From NCBI RefSeq assembly GCF_018332655.1, contig NZ_BOQL01000021.1, positions 328,579 to 392,578 on the forward strand: a DNA stretch of 64,000 nucleotides, read 5' to 3'. Below, one piece after another: positions 22,965 through 31,179 of the stretch. The notes under the pieces were generated by a model. That model made no database searches and was not told where the DNA came from. It was given only the letters and a program-made list of their open reading frames with translations. The DNA is from Actinoplanes auranticolor. Lineage in GTDB: Bacteria; Actinomycetota; Actinomycetes; Mycobacteriales; Micromonosporaceae. The translations under genes and the position numbers were made by a program. Position 1 is the first letter of the stretch. Each line of letters opens with the position of its first letter.

Positions 22965-23126
22965 GGCCACACCGTACGGCCGGCCGGCGTCCCGGCGCCT
23001 CCCCTCCCGGCGGCATCCCGGGCATACCGCGCCCGCGGTACGGCGAAGATGCCTCGCTGAGGCGACGAGATCGCGGGCGCAGCGGACGAGAGTGACCTCC
23101 GTTGCGCTTTCTACGAAGGGACTTCG

Positions 23127-23843
23127 ATGACCGAGGTGTCCGTCCGAGGACTCACCAAACGGTTCGGCGCCGTGACTGCCGTCGACGATCTCAGCTTCGA
23201 CCTCGGGCCGGGAGTGACCGGCTTCCTCGGGCCCAACGGGGCCGGCAAGACCACCACCCTGCGGATGCTGCTCGGCCTGGTCCGGCCCACCTCCGGTACG
23301 GCCACCGTTGACGGGCGCCCCTACGCCGAACTGCCCCGTCCGCGCCGGGTCGTCGGCGCCCTGCTCGAGGCGTCTGGCTTCCATCCCGGCCGCACCGCTC
23401 GCGACCACCTGCTCATCCAGGCGCAACTGGCCGGACTGCCCGCGGCCCGGACCGACGCGGTGCTGGACGAGGTGGGACTGAGCGCGGATGCCGGGCGCCG
23501 GGTCAGCGGCTACTCACTGGGTATGCGCCAGCGGCTCGGCCTGGCCTCGGCCCTGCTCGGCGACCCGGACGTGCTGATCCTCGACGAGCCCGGCAACGGC
23601 CTCGACCCGGCCGGGATGGCCTGGCTGCGTACCCTGCTGCGGCAGCTCGCCGGGCAGGGCCGCACCGTCGTCGTGTCCAGCCACATCCTGGCCGAGGTCG
23701 CCCAGACTGCCGACCGGGTCCTCATCGTCAACGGCGGGGTGCTGCGCTTCGCCGGGCCGCTCGCGGAGCTGTCCGCCGGCGGGGACACCCTGGAGTCGGC
23801 CTTCCTGCGCCTGACCGCCGAATTGGAAGGAAGCTCCCGATGA
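23127..23843 (+). CDS. ABC-2 type exporter, ATP-binding protein
   Basis: This 238-aa ATPase has Walker A GPNGAGKTTTLRML, the Q-loop region, signature YSLGMRQRLGLASALL, Walker B VLILDEPGNGLDPAGMAWL and the switch His in VVVSSHILAEV. The signature SLGM replaces LSGGQ, as is usual in drug-type ABC-2 ATPases. The ATG follows GAAGGGAC. It overlaps the permease gene by four bases and lies next to a divergent two-component system, a common antibiotic-export arrangement. Confidence 0.93.
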   Translation: MTEVSVRGLTKRFGAVTAVDDLSFDLGPGVTGFLGPNGAGKTTTLRMLLGLVRPTSGTATVDGRPYAELPRPRRVVGALLEASGFHPGRTARDHLLIQAQLAGLPAARTDAVLDEVGLSADAGRRVSGYSLGMRQRLGLASALLGDPDVLILDEPGNGLDPAGMAWLRTLLRQLAGQGRTVVVSSHILAEVAQTADRVLIVNGGVLRFAGPLAELSAGGDTLESAFLRLTAELEGSSR

Positions 23844-24565
23844 TCCTCGCCGCCGAGTTCCGCAAACTGCGTACGGTCCGCAGCGGCTGGCTGCTGCTCG
23901 GGGCCGCACAACTGGTCATCGTGGCCGGGGTCAGCGGCCTGATGCTCGCCCGGGACGACGCCGCCACGATCGGCGCGCAGCGCGAGGCGGTGGCCCACAT
24001 CGGCGTGGTCTCCCTGTTCACCCTGGTGCTCGGCACCATGGCGGTCGCGGGGGAGTACCGGCACCGCACCATCAGCGACGCCTACCTGGCCACCCCGCGG
24101 CGCTACCGGCTCGTGCTGGCCAAGCTCGGTGTCTACACCGCCGCCGGCGCGGTCTTCGGGGTGGCTGCCACCCTCACCGCGCTGATCACCACCGCCGGCT
24201 GGCTCGCCGCCGACGGTGCCTCGCTGGACCTCGCCTCCGGGGGCCTGTGGCGCACCGTGCTCGGCGGCATCGGGTGGAACGCCGTCTTCGCGGCGATCGG
24301 GGTCGCCGTCGGCGCGCTGATCACCAACCTGATGGCCGCGGTCGCCGCCGCGCTGGCCTGGCTGGCCCTGGTCGAGGGCATCGTCGGGCAGCTCATCGGG
24401 GACGCCGACCGGTGGCTGCCGTTCGCCCTCGGGTCAGCTCTCGGCGGGCTGCCCACGGTCGCCGACGCGCCGCCGCAGTGGCAGGCCGGACTCATCCTGG
24501 CCGGTTACGCCGCGGCGCTCGCGGTGGCCGCGGTCGCGACGACGGTGCGCCGGGACATCACCTGA
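23840..24565 (+). CDS. ABC-2 type exporter permease
   Basis: This 241-aa integral membrane protein has about six hydrophobic helices: LLLGAAQLVIVAGVSGLML, VVSLFTLVLGTMAVAGEY, LGVYTAAGAVFGVAATLTALI, NAVFAAIGVAVGALITNLMAAVAAALAWLALV and a final LILAGYAAALAVAAVATTV. The GEYRHRTI loop after the second helix is typical of ABC-2 permeases. It pairs with the preceding ATPase. Its end overlaps the converging TetR gene by eight bases. Confidence 0.88.
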   Translation: MILAAEFRKLRTVRSGWLLLGAAQLVIVAGVSGLMLARDDAATIGAQREAVAHIGVVSLFTLVLGTMAVAGEYRHRTISDAYLATPRRYRLVLAKLGVYTAAGAVFGVAATLTALITTAGWLAADGASLDLASGGLWRTVLGGIGWNAVFAAIGVAVGALITNLMAAVAAALAWLALVEGIVGQLIGDADRWLPFALGSALGGLPTVADAPPQWQAGLILAGYAAALAVAAVATTVRRDIT

Positions 24566-25148
24566 CGGCTGACGGCCCGCGGTCCGGGTCTTCGCGGGGG
24601 CGGTCGAGCACCAGGTCGGCGGCGCGGGCGAGGACCTGGGCGCGGGTACGGCCGTCGTGGTCGGCGGCCAGGAAGTGCTCGCCGATCGCCAGGCAGAAGG
24701 CCACCAGGCTGCGTGCCTCGACCTCGTCGGGGTCGGCGCAGAACGTGCCGATCATCTCGCGCAGCAGCGCCATGCGCCGGTTGTCGACCCGGCGCAGGCG
24801 CGCGGCGACCGCCTCGTCGCGCCGGGCCCAGTCGCGGACCGCCAGGTCGATCGGCAGCAGCCGGGTGCCGGAGAAGGTCAGCATTCCCGCGCGCCGGATC
24901 CGGGTCCGCGGGTCGCCGCCCTCGCGCTCGACGCGCTCGAGCACCTCATCGGTGCTCTCCCGCTCCCAGGTGTCGAGCATCGCGGCCAGCAGTGCGTCGC
25001 GGTCGGCGAAGGATCCGTAGAACCCGCCCTTGGTCACGCCCAGCCGTTTGGCCAGCGCCTCGACCCGGACGGCGTCCGGACCGCCGGCCGCCAGCGCCGC
25101 CAGCCCCTCCTCGATCCACCTGTCCCGGGTCGTGCGAGTCGCGCCCAC
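24558..25148 (-). CDS. TetR-family repressor
   Basis: This 196-aa regulator has the HTH EGLAALAAGGPDAVRVEALAKRLGVTKGGFYGSFADRDALLAAML and a helical ligand-binding domain. The GTG at 25148 follows GAGGAG by five bases. An upstream in-frame GTG at 25160 has no such site. Two TATACG-type palindromes lie in the divergent region in front of the DUF2867-like gene, so it probably represses itself and that gene. Confidence 0.9.
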   Translation of the reverse strand: MGATRTTRDRWIEEGLAALAAGGPDAVRVEALAKRLGVTKGGFYGSFADRDALLAAMLDTWERESTDEVLERVEREGGDPRTRIRRAGMLTFSGTRLLPIDLAVRDWARRDEAVAARLRRVDNRRMALLREMIGTFCADPDEVEARSLVAFCLAIGEHFLAADHDGRTRAQVLARAADLVLDRPREDPDRGPSAVR

Positions 25149-25165
25149 GAGTCTCCTCACGTCGG

Positions 25166-25215
25166 TATACGCCAGCGTATATGTGGGTTAGCCTGCTGTT
25201 ATACGGTAGCGTATA
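25166..25215. promoter_or_regulatory. Two TetR operator palindromes
   Basis: Site 1, TATACGC-CA-GCGTATA (25166-25181), and site 2, TATACG-GTAG-CGTATA (25200-25215), are perfect inverted repeats sharing the half-site TATACG. They lie in the 85-base region between the TetR gene and the diverging DUF2867-like gene, 34 bases apart from start to start. Confidence 0.78.
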
Positions 25216-25233
25216 CAGAACGGAGATCGAGCG

Positions 25234-25683
25234 ATGGCCATCCCGGAGTCCGTCCTCACCCTCAGCTCGGTGCCGGAGATCGACTACGTCGACCGCTTCA
25301 CCCTGGCCACCGACGTGCACGCCTCGCCGGAGCAGTGGGCCCGGGCCATGTTCGGCGACGTACCCGGCCCGGGGGAGCTGTTCATCTGGCGTGTCCTGCT
25401 GGGACTGCGCCTCAGCCGGCGGCCCGGCCCGGCCACCGTGGCCGGCTGGCGGATCGGCGGCCACGGCGAGGACTGGATCCGGCTCGAAGCGGCATCGTGG
25501 TTCCTGTCGGCCAACCTGCTCGTGCAGACCGGCGACGCGCAGGTGTCGCTGGTGACCCTCCTGCACTACGGCCGGCGCCCGGCCGGGGCCGTCTGGCCGC
25601 CGTTGTCCGCCGTGCACCGCCGGTTGGTGCCCCGCGTGCTCCGCGACGCCGAGGCCCGGATCCGTCGTGGGGGTGTGCGCTGA
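25234..25683 (+). CDS. DUF2867-like protein
   Basis: This 149-aa soluble protein has YVDRFTLATDVHASPEQWARAMFGDVPGPGELFIWRVLLGLRL, GWRIGGHGEDWIRLEAASWFLSANLLV and VSLVTLLHYGRRPAGAVWPPLSAVHRRLVPRVL. The pattern resembles DUF2867 or related SRPBCC-like folds with a ligand cavity. A lipid or hydrophobic ligand is conceivable, but no function is established. CGGAG precedes the ATG. It is controlled by the divergent TetR gene through the TATACG palindromes. Confidence 0.7.
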   Translation: MAIPESVLTLSSVPEIDYVDRFTLATDVHASPEQWARAMFGDVPGPGELFIWRVLLGLRLSRRPGPATVAGWRIGGHGEDWIRLEAASWFLSANLLVQTGDAQVSLVTLLHYGRRPAGAVWPPLSAVHRRLVPRVLRDAEARIRRGGVR

Positions 25684-25715
25684 GCCGGGCACCGCCCGCC
25701 TCTACCCTGGGTGCC

Positions 25716-25967
25716 GTGACCGACGTGGAAAGCAAGATCCTGGACGAGACGACCGCCGAACCCACCCCCGAGCTGATCGCCACGCACTACCTGGCCAGCG
25801 TCGACGAGCTGGTCGAGCACCTGCGCGCGGCCGACCAGCTGGGCCTGGGCGTACGGGTCAGCTCCTATCTGGTCGCCGCCGACGACGACAGCGACGTGTA
25901 CTCCGCGCGGTGGGAGCTGGACCTGCTGACCGCCTCCCCGGTCCATCAGGAGGATGAAACCGAGTAG
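25716..25967 (+). CDS. Small acidic protein of unknown function
   Basis: This 83-aa protein starts at GTG 25716, about 30 bases after the DUF2867-like gene. It contains TPELIATHYLASVDELVEHLRAADQLGLGVRVSSYLV followed by an acidic DDDSDVYSARWELDLLT. It is rich in Asp and Glu and has no membrane segment. The composition and helical pattern look like a real small protein. I do not recognise the family. Confidence 0.6.
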   Translation: MTDVESKILDETTAEPTPELIATHYLASVDELVEHLRAADQLGLGVRVSSYLVAADDDSDVYSARWELDLLTASPVHQEDETE

Positions 25968-26185
25968 CTCTCCGCCGGCATGCGGTGCTCGGCAGCCCGG
26001 CGGACCACCGGTGGGATCAGGCAGCCGACCACCGCGAACGCCGCGCCGAGCACCAGCCGGCCCGGAGCACCCCAGCCCAGGGTGAGGCCGTGACCGCGGC
26101 CGGGGCGTACGCGGTCCGGGGAGAGTGCGTGAAGGTGTTGTGCGCGCGGCCGCGGGAGGGTCTGCGCGCCGCTACCGTCGCGGTC

Positions 26186-27322
26186 ATGGAGAAGGTGGAT
26201 GTCCTGGTCGTGGGGGCCGGCCTCGCCGGTCTGCACACCGCACGGCTGCTGGCGGCGCGCGGCTTCGACGTCCTCGTCGTCGACCGGCGCCGCACCCTCG
26301 GCGCGGGCATCCGGACCACCGGGATCTTCGTGCGCCGTACCCTCGAGGACTTCGCCCTGCCGGCCGGGCAGCTCGGTCCGGCGATCCGCCGAGTCCTGCT
26401 CTATCCGCCCTCGTTACGCGCACCGGTCGAGCTGGTCAGCGGGCGCGACGAGTTCCGCGTCGCCGACATGGCCGGCGTCTACGCCCACGCCCTGGCCGCG
26501 GCCCGGATCGCCGGGGCGCGGGTACGGCTCGGTGTCTCCTATCCCGTCGACGGAGTCGTGGCCCGCTTCACCATCGGCGCGGACGGTGTCCGGTCGACGG
26601 TCGCCCGCCGGCTCGGGCTCGACGTCAACCGGCAGGTCATCGTCGGGGTGGAGGAGGTGTTCCCGGTGGCCGGCGGCGGCGCCGAGCCGACGTTCCACTG
26701 TGTGCTCGACCCGCGGCTCGCCCCGGGATACCTGGCCTGGGTCGTCGACGACGGCCGGCATGCCCACGTCGGTCTGGCCGGGCGCCCGGACCGGCTCGCC
26801 GGCCCGCTGCCGGAGCTGGTGCGGACCTTCGGCCGGCGCTTCGGTGCGCTGCCCGCCGCGACCGGCCCGGTCCGGCGCCGCGGCGGGCCGATCCCGGTCG
26901 GCGGTGTGCTGCGCCGCCTGGTCTGCCCGCAGGGGCTGCTCGTCGGGGACGCGGCCGGGGCGGTGTCGCCGCTGACCGCCGGCGGCCTCGACCCGTGCCT
27001 GCGCATGGCTGAGCTGGCCGCCGCGGTGACCGGCGACTACCTGCGTACGGGGGACGTGTCGGTGTTGCGGCACTACGACGGAGCCGCGCTGCGCGCGCGT
27101 TTCCGGGTCCGGCTGCTGATGCGTCACGCCCTGTCGGCGGTACGGTCGCCGGCCCTCACCGAGGCCGCGTTCACCGCGTTGCGGACTCCGCCGGGGCGGG
27201 CCGCCGCCGCCCGGGTGCTGTTCGGCGACGGCTCGTTCCCCGACACCCCGCGCCGGCCCGGCCCCGCACACGGCGATGCCGGCGGGTCGCGGGGACCCAC
27301 CGGCATCGTCGTGCGGAGCTGA
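26186..27322 (+). CDS. FAD-dependent oxidoreductase (geranylgeranyl reductase-like)
   Basis: This 378-aa flavoprotein has an N-terminal dinucleotide site VDVLVVGAGLAGLHTARLLAARGFDVLVVDRRR, the mid GADGVRSTVARRLGL motif and the C-terminal flavin motif LLVGDAAGAVSPLTAGGLDPCLR. These place it in the GR2/GGR group that includes geranylgeranyl reductases and small-molecule hydroxylases. It stands alone and its stop is three bases from the converging endoglucanase stop. A short perfect repeat AGCTGAG-G-CTCAGCT at 27317-27331 spans both stops. Confidence 0.82.
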   Translation: MEKVDVLVVGAGLAGLHTARLLAARGFDVLVVDRRRTLGAGIRTTGIFVRRTLEDFALPAGQLGPAIRRVLLYPPSLRAPVELVSGRDEFRVADMAGVYAHALAAARIAGARVRLGVSYPVDGVVARFTIGADGVRSTVARRLGLDVNRQVIVGVEEVFPVAGGGAEPTFHCVLDPRLAPGYLAWVVDDGRHAHVGLAGRPDRLAGPLPELVRTFGRRFGALPAATGPVRRRGGPIPVGGVLRRLVCPQGLLVGDAAGAVSPLTAGGLDPCLRMAELAAAVTGDYLRTGDVSVLRHYDGAALRARFRVRLLMRHALSAVRSPALTEAAFTALRTPPGRAAAARVLFGDGSFPDTPRRPGPAHGDAGGSRGPTGIVVRS

Positions 27323-27325
27323 GGC

Positions 27326-28741
27326 TCAGCTGGTCGGGAAGTTGTCCGGGGTCCGGATCCGGCTGCGCAGCATTGCACCCGATTCGGAGAGGACTCCGGT
27401 GCCCGCGTACGTGCCACCGGCGCACGTGCCGGCCCGGAACGCCGCGCTGCCCTCGCCGGCGTCGGAGTACGTCCAGTTCGCGTAACCGATCTTGAGGCGG
27501 TCGAGCAGGTCGAGCCAGGCCGTGCTGCTCGCCGTGTCGACGGCGCCGCCACCGGTGGCGCTCACCGTGCCGAACTCGGTCACGAACAGCGGCAGCGCGG
27601 CGGCCGCCCGCTCCAGTTCGGCGCGGTAGTTGTCCTTGTGCGACGCCGCGTAGAAGTGGAAGGCGTACATGATGTTGGTGGCCCGGACCGGGTTCGCGAT
27701 GACCTCGCTCGAGCCGGAGCCGTCCGAGACGCCCAGCGAGGACCAGCCGCGGGTGCCGACGATGATCACGGCGTCCGGGTCGTTGGCGCGGATGACCGGG
27801 ATGACCTGCTCGGCGTAGCTCTTGATGCCGGTCCAGCTCACACCGTTGGGCTCGTTCGCGATCTCGTAGATCACGTTCTTCTTGGCGGCGTTACGGGCGG
27901 AGACGGCGGCGAAGAAGGTCTTGGCCCGCTCCAGGTTGTGGTTGGGGTCGCCCGGCGTGAGGGTGTGGAAGTCGATCATCGCGTACATGCCGCGGGCCTC
28001 GGCCATGTCGACCAGGTTGTTGACCTGGCCGGTGAAGCCGGCCGGGTTGGTCTCGTAGCCGCCCTCCTGCACGTACATCGCGATCCGGAACAGGTCGGCC
28101 TGCCAGTCGTCGGCCAGCGCGTCCAGGGAGGCGTTGTTGTAGCAGTTGGCGAACCACTGCAGGCCGTGCGTGCTCATACCCCGCAGCTGGATCGGCCGGT
28201 TGTACTGGTTGCACAGGTTCACGCCGCAGACGTGCAGCTGACCGTTAATCGCCACCGGCGTCCGGCCGGCCGGCGCGGTGGTCGCCGGCGCGCTCGGCGT
28301 GGTGGTCCGGGTCGGCGTCGGGCCCACGGTCGGCGACGACGGCGTGCCCGAGCCGTCACAGGCGCGGCCGTTGACCAGGCAGGTGGTGGGCCGACCGGTG
28401 CCGTTGACGACCAGGCCGAACTCGGCCGACGCGCCCGCGGCGAGGGTGGCGTTCCAGCCGGCCGGGGTGAAGGTGTACGTGCCGCCGGAGTTCGCCTGGG
28501 TGGTGTTCCAGCTGTTGACCACCGTCGTCCCGGCGGGCAGGCTGAGCTCAACCCGCCAGGTGGAGATGGTCGCCGAGGTGTCGTTCTTGACCACCACGTT
28601 CGCCTGGTAGCCGGAGCTCCAGGAGTTCGTCACGGTGAACGCGGCGGTCTCCGCCGACGCCGGCATGGCGATCAGGGCCACCGCCGAGGCGGCGGCCACG
28701 ATCCCGCCGGCCGCGAGGAGCTTGAGTCTGAGGCTGCGCAT
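27326..28741 (-). CDS. Secreted GH5 endoglucanase with N-terminal CBM2
   Basis: This 471-aa cellulase has a signal peptide ending PASAETA. A CBM2 follows at residues 33-130 (FTVTNSWSSGYQANVVVKND, SWNTTQANSGGTYTFTPAGWNATLAAGAS), then a Pro/Thr linker (130-165) and a GH5 barrel. GH5 marks are LRGMSTHGLQWF, the acid/base Glu in VIYEIANEPNG, and the nucleophile Glu in LPLFVTEFGTV. It cleaves beta-1,4-glucan and binds cellulose. A perfect CebR operator at 28780-28793 lies 38 bases upstream, so cello-oligosaccharides should induce it. Confidence 0.95.
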   Translation of the reverse strand: MRSLRLKLLAAGGIVAAASAVALIAMPASAETAAFTVTNSWSSGYQANVVVKNDTSATISTWRVELSLPAGTTVVNSWNTTQANSGGTYTFTPAGWNATLAAGASAEFGLVVNGTGRPTTCLVNGRACDGSGTPSSPTVGPTPTRTTTPSAPATTAPAGRTPVAINGQLHVCGVNLCNQYNRPIQLRGMSTHGLQWFANCYNNASLDALADDWQADLFRIAMYVQEGGYETNPAGFTGQVNNLVDMAEARGMYAMIDFHTLTPGDPNHNLERAKTFFAAVSARNAAKKNVIYEIANEPNGVSWTGIKSYAEQVIPVIRANDPDAVIIVGTRGWSSLGVSDGSGSSEVIANPVRATNIMYAFHFYAASHKDNYRAELERAAAALPLFVTEFGTVSATGGGAVDTASSTAWLDLLDRLKIGYANWTYSDAGEGSAAFRAGTCAGGTYAGTGVLSESGAMLRSRIRTPDNFPTS

Positions 28742-28779
28742 GAAGGGGACTCCGTCGGATCAGGGGGAGGACGGGCGCG

Positions 28780-28793
28780 TGGGAGCGCTCCCA
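28780..28793. promoter_or_regulatory. CebR operator of the endoglucanase gene
   Basis: TGGGAGCGCTCCCA is a perfect 14-bp palindrome identical to the established streptomycete CebR box, and the flanking CG/CG extends the symmetry. It sits upstream of the GH5 gene, where a LacI-type repressor would block transcription until cellobiose or cellotriose binds it. Confidence 0.9.
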
Positions 28794-28842
28794 CGCCGGC
28801 CGACTGTAACCCTCCGGACCATGCGGCGCAATGTGGGTCGGG

Positions 28843-29487
28843 CTAGCCGAGGCCCAGCACGGGCCGGCACTGCTCCACGCCGATCACGTCGATGTCCGCA
28901 CGGCGGATCCGCTCCCACGCTTCCCGGGTGAGCCGCCACCGTTGGATCTGCGCCGGCTCACCGCGGCGGGTGTCCCAGTCCGTGCCGTTCGGTTCGTAGC
29001 CCAGGGCCCGGGAGACGCGGTTGGACGCCTCGTTGTCGACGAAGGCGTCGCTGCCGGCCTCGCGGGCGCCGAGCCCGGCGAAGGCCAGATGCAGGACCGC
29101 CGCGCGCATCTCCTTGCCGAGCCCCTGTCCGCGGCGGCCCGGGGCGAGCCAGGAGAAGCTGGTCACCGTGCCGAACCAGGTGAAGTTCGTGCCGATCAGA
29201 TCCTGCATGCCGACCGGTACCCCGTCGACCAGCACCGCGAAGTACAGCCGCCACGCATCCGGGCTCACCCGGGCGCGGCCGGCCCAGATGCCCCGCAGCC
29301 AGCGCCATTCGCGCTCCGGGCTGTCGGCGTAGAACGACATCGGATCGTCGAACGGCCACGGCGCGGCGTCGGCGATCCCGGCCCGCACCAGCGGCACGAG
29401 ACGCTCAAGCAGGTCGTCGGACGCGCCGGCCAGCGTCAGGCGCGGGGTTCGGATCTCGAGATTCAGCGGGGGATAGGTGTGGGCCAC
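28843..29487 (-). CDS. GNAT-family N-acetyltransferase
   Basis: This protein of about 214 aa resembles ribosomal-protein-type and other GNATs. It begins LEIRTPRLTLAGASDDLLERLVPLV and has FAVLVDGVPVGMQDLIG, the acetyl-CoA loop SWLAPGRRGQGLGKEMRAAVLHLAF and DNEASNRVSRALGYEPNG. The GTG at 29487 is chosen because the family core starts just after it. An upstream start would add an Arg-rich run. The acceptor substrate is unknown. It lies downstream of a TetR gene on the same strand. Confidence 0.85.
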   Translation of the reverse strand: MAHTYPPLNLEIRTPRLTLAGASDDLLERLVPLVRAGIADAAPWPFDDPMSFYADSPEREWRWLRGIWAGRARVSPDAWRLYFAVLVDGVPVGMQDLIGTNFTWFGTVTSFSWLAPGRRGQGLGKEMRAAVLHLAFAGLGAREAGSDAFVDNEASNRVSRALGYEPNGTDWDTRRGEPAQIQRWRLTREAWERIRRADIDVIGVEQCRPVLGLG

Positions 29488-29533
29488 GGCCGGACGGTAG
29501 CCAGGCCGCCGGGGTCGTCGCACCCGATATTGC

Positions 29534-30184
29534 TCAGCCCGGTCCGGTGAGGATGGCCGCGGCGAGCATCCGGCGGAGCCAGTCCTCGTAGCGCTCGGCC
29601 GGCCAGCCGCGGCCGGTCGTGCACAGCCGGTAGACCTCGGGTGCGGTCAGCAGCCACGCCTCGTCGGCCGCCAGGGCGGGATCGCACCCGGCGGGCAGGT
29701 GGCCGCCGGCGGCGAGGTGGCCCACGAAGGCGGTGACGCCGGCCAGGCGCTCCCGGTCCGTTTCCGCCGCGATCCCGGCGGCTTCGGCCCCGCCGGCGCT
29801 CAGGGCGGCGGCCACGGCCCCGAGCCGTTCGGAGACACCGCGGGCGATCCGGGCGTACGCCGCGATCTTGCGGAGCGGGTCCGGCTCGGCGAGCAGGGCC
29901 CGCACCTCGGGTCGCTCGCTCATCGGTACGGGCGCGTCGTCGCCGGCCAGGGTGACGTCGTACATCGCTTTGACCAGGCCGCGTTTGCCGCCGAAGGTCT
30001 TGTAGACGGTCTCCTGCGAGACGCCGGCGGCCTCGGCCACCGCGCGGATGGTCAGGCCCGCGTAGCCGTGCCGGAGCAGGCCCTCCCGGCAGGCGTCCAG
30101 GATCTCCGCCCGGCGCCGCCGGGCCTGCTCCTGGCGCCCGGAACTGTCGTAGGTGCGACGGGCAGGAGCGGGCGGGCGCGGCAC
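29534..30184 (-). CDS. TetR-family regulator
   Basis: This 216-aa protein has the HTH RRAEILDACREGLLRHGYAGLTIRAVAEAAGVSQETVYKTFGGKRGLVKAMYDV and a C-terminal helical domain with an AEDP-like loop. It diverges from a small membrane protein at 30247. The 19-bp palindrome between them (30207-30225) is its likely operator, giving autoregulation and control of the membrane protein. Confidence 0.92.
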   Translation of the reverse strand: MPRPPAPARRTYDSSGRQEQARRRRAEILDACREGLLRHGYAGLTIRAVAEAAGVSQETVYKTFGGKRGLVKAMYDVTLAGDDAPVPMSERPEVRALLAEPDPLRKIAAYARIARGVSERLGAVAAALSAGGAEAAGIAAETDRERLAGVTAFVGHLAAGGHLPAGCDPALAADEAWLLTAPEVYRLCTTGRGWPAERYEDWLRRMLAAAILTGPG

Positions 30185-30206
30185 GTCCCCATGCTACGGT
30201 CATTTC

Positions 30207-30225
30207 GATACAGTGATACTGTATC
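30207..30225. promoter_or_regulatory. TetR operator palindrome
   Basis: Perfect 8-bp arms GATACAGT and ACTGTATC flank a GAT centre. It lies in the 62-base divergent gap between a TetR gene and a membrane-protein gene, the standard place for a shared operator. Confidence 0.8.
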
Positions 30226-30246
30226 CAATGATCGGGAGGCCCGAGC

Positions 30247-30699
30247 ATGGACTTCGCGCATGCCTACCTGCTCGCGCTGGCGGCGTTGACGGCCTACGTC
30301 GGCGGTGTCTCCGCGCTGACCACGCGGGTGAGCTACCCGCTCTACGCCGCTGTCCCGGCCGGGGCGTTCGTCGCCTATCACCGGCGGTACAGCCGGCAGA
30401 TCCTTCCGGTGGTGATCGTCCCGGCGTTCACCAGCTTCGTCGCCTGTCTGGCTCTGCCGCTGGTCCGGCCGGCCGCCGTGCCGCTCTGGGTGGCGTCCCT
30501 GGTCGCCGCCGGCGGGCTGATCGGGTTGCTGGCCACCGTCACCGCGGCCGTCCCGTCGCATCTGCTGCTGCAACGCGACGGCTTCGCCGACGGGCCCTAC
30601 CGCCGGCTGCGGATCGCGGACCGGATCAGGACGGCGGCCTGCGGGGGCAGCGCCGCCCTGCTCGTCTGGTGCGTGGCCCTGGCGTTCGCGGCCCGCTGA
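30247..30699 (+). CDS. Four-helix membrane protein under TetR control
   Basis: This 150-aa integral membrane protein has hydrophobic helices at about residues 5-22, 50-72 (QILPVVIVPAFTSFVACLALPL), 78-100 (WVASLVAAGGLIGLLATVTAAV) and 128-148. It has a conserved-looking ALTTRVSYPLYAAVPAGAFVAYHRRYSRQ loop and a VPSHLLLQRDGF segment after helix 3. GGGAGG precedes the ATG. Function is unknown. The shape fits small efflux or anthrone-oxygenase-like membrane proteins. Its 3' end borders a DoxX fragment on the other strand. Confidence 0.78.
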   Translation: MDFAHAYLLALAALTAYVGGVSALTTRVSYPLYAAVPAGAFVAYHRRYSRQILPVVIVPAFTSFVACLALPLVRPAAVPLWVASLVAAGGLIGLLATVTAAVPSHLLLQRDGFADGPYRRLRIADRIRTAACGGSAALLVWCVALAFAAR

Positions 30700-30925
30700 G
30701 CCGGGCCCGGCGCCGGGCGAGCCGGCTCTCGGGGGTCGTGACGCCCGGGGTGTCCCGGCGCCGGGCGATGAGTGCGTCGAGCGACCACGGGTCGGCGCCC
30801 AGGACGGCGATCGCGAGGAAGGCCCAGGCGTACAGCGCCGGGGTGGCGCCGCCGTTCTGGATCGGCAGGACGGCCTGCGGCTGGTGGACCACGAAGTACT
30901 CGGAAAGCGGCGAGGTAAAAGGCAA
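30700..30925 (-). pseudogene. C-terminal fragment of a DoxX-family gene
   Basis: The minus strand reads SEYFVVHQPQAVLPIQNGGATPALYAWAFLAIAVLGADPWSLDALI, the last third of a DoxX membrane protein, including the typical NGG and final GxxxWSLD. The N-terminal helices are missing. The sequence upstream is intergenic and contains a CebR-like box. The open frame continues into the neighbouring gene without similarity. Confidence 0.7.
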
Positions 30926-30942
30926 TGACGTCGGTCAATACA

Positions 30943-30956
30943 TGGGAGCGCTCCCG
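30943..30956. promoter_or_regulatory. CebR-like operator near the DUF4956/VTC/CotH operon
   Basis: TGGGAGCGCTCCCG differs from the perfect CebR box at one end position. It lies 237 bases upstream of the DUF4956 gene and next to the DoxX fragment. It may link the CBM2-bearing CotH operon to cellulose utilisation, or be a remnant of a lost promoter. Confidence 0.7.
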
Positions 30957-31062
30957 TCCTCTGGGACGAGGTGCCCGCGAAGCCGAAACTTCCAGACTGG
31001 AAGGCGATCACCGCCAGGAGGATCTGCGCAGGTAAAGCGCGCATTTAGCGAACAAATCCCCA

Positions 31063-31112
31063 AGGTTAAGCCCAGGTTAACATTGACATGCGTCGAATGG
31101 TGGTTTTAGTCT
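31063..31112 (+). promoter_or_regulatory. Promoter with PHO-box-like tandem repeat
   Basis: Direct repeats AGGTTAA at 31063-31069 and 31074-31080 have an 11-base period. On the other strand they read GTTAACC-TGGG-CTTAACC, close to the streptomycete PHO box unit GTTCACC plus four bases. The repeats end three bases before a -35 TTGACA (31083-31088). A -10 TAGTCT (31107-31112) follows after 18 bases. PhoP activation of the polyphosphate-type operon downstream is inferred. Confidence 0.62.
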
Positions 31113-31179
31113 GCGGGCCAAGTTCCGGTCTTGTTCCGGAAGTTTCGTATCGTTCCGTTGCTCGGAGGAGGACCGGAGC

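Noticed and set aside
27317..27331. Terminator between the flavoprotein and endoglucanase genes
   Set aside because: A 7-bp repeat exists but overlaps both stop codons and is short; kept only as a note.
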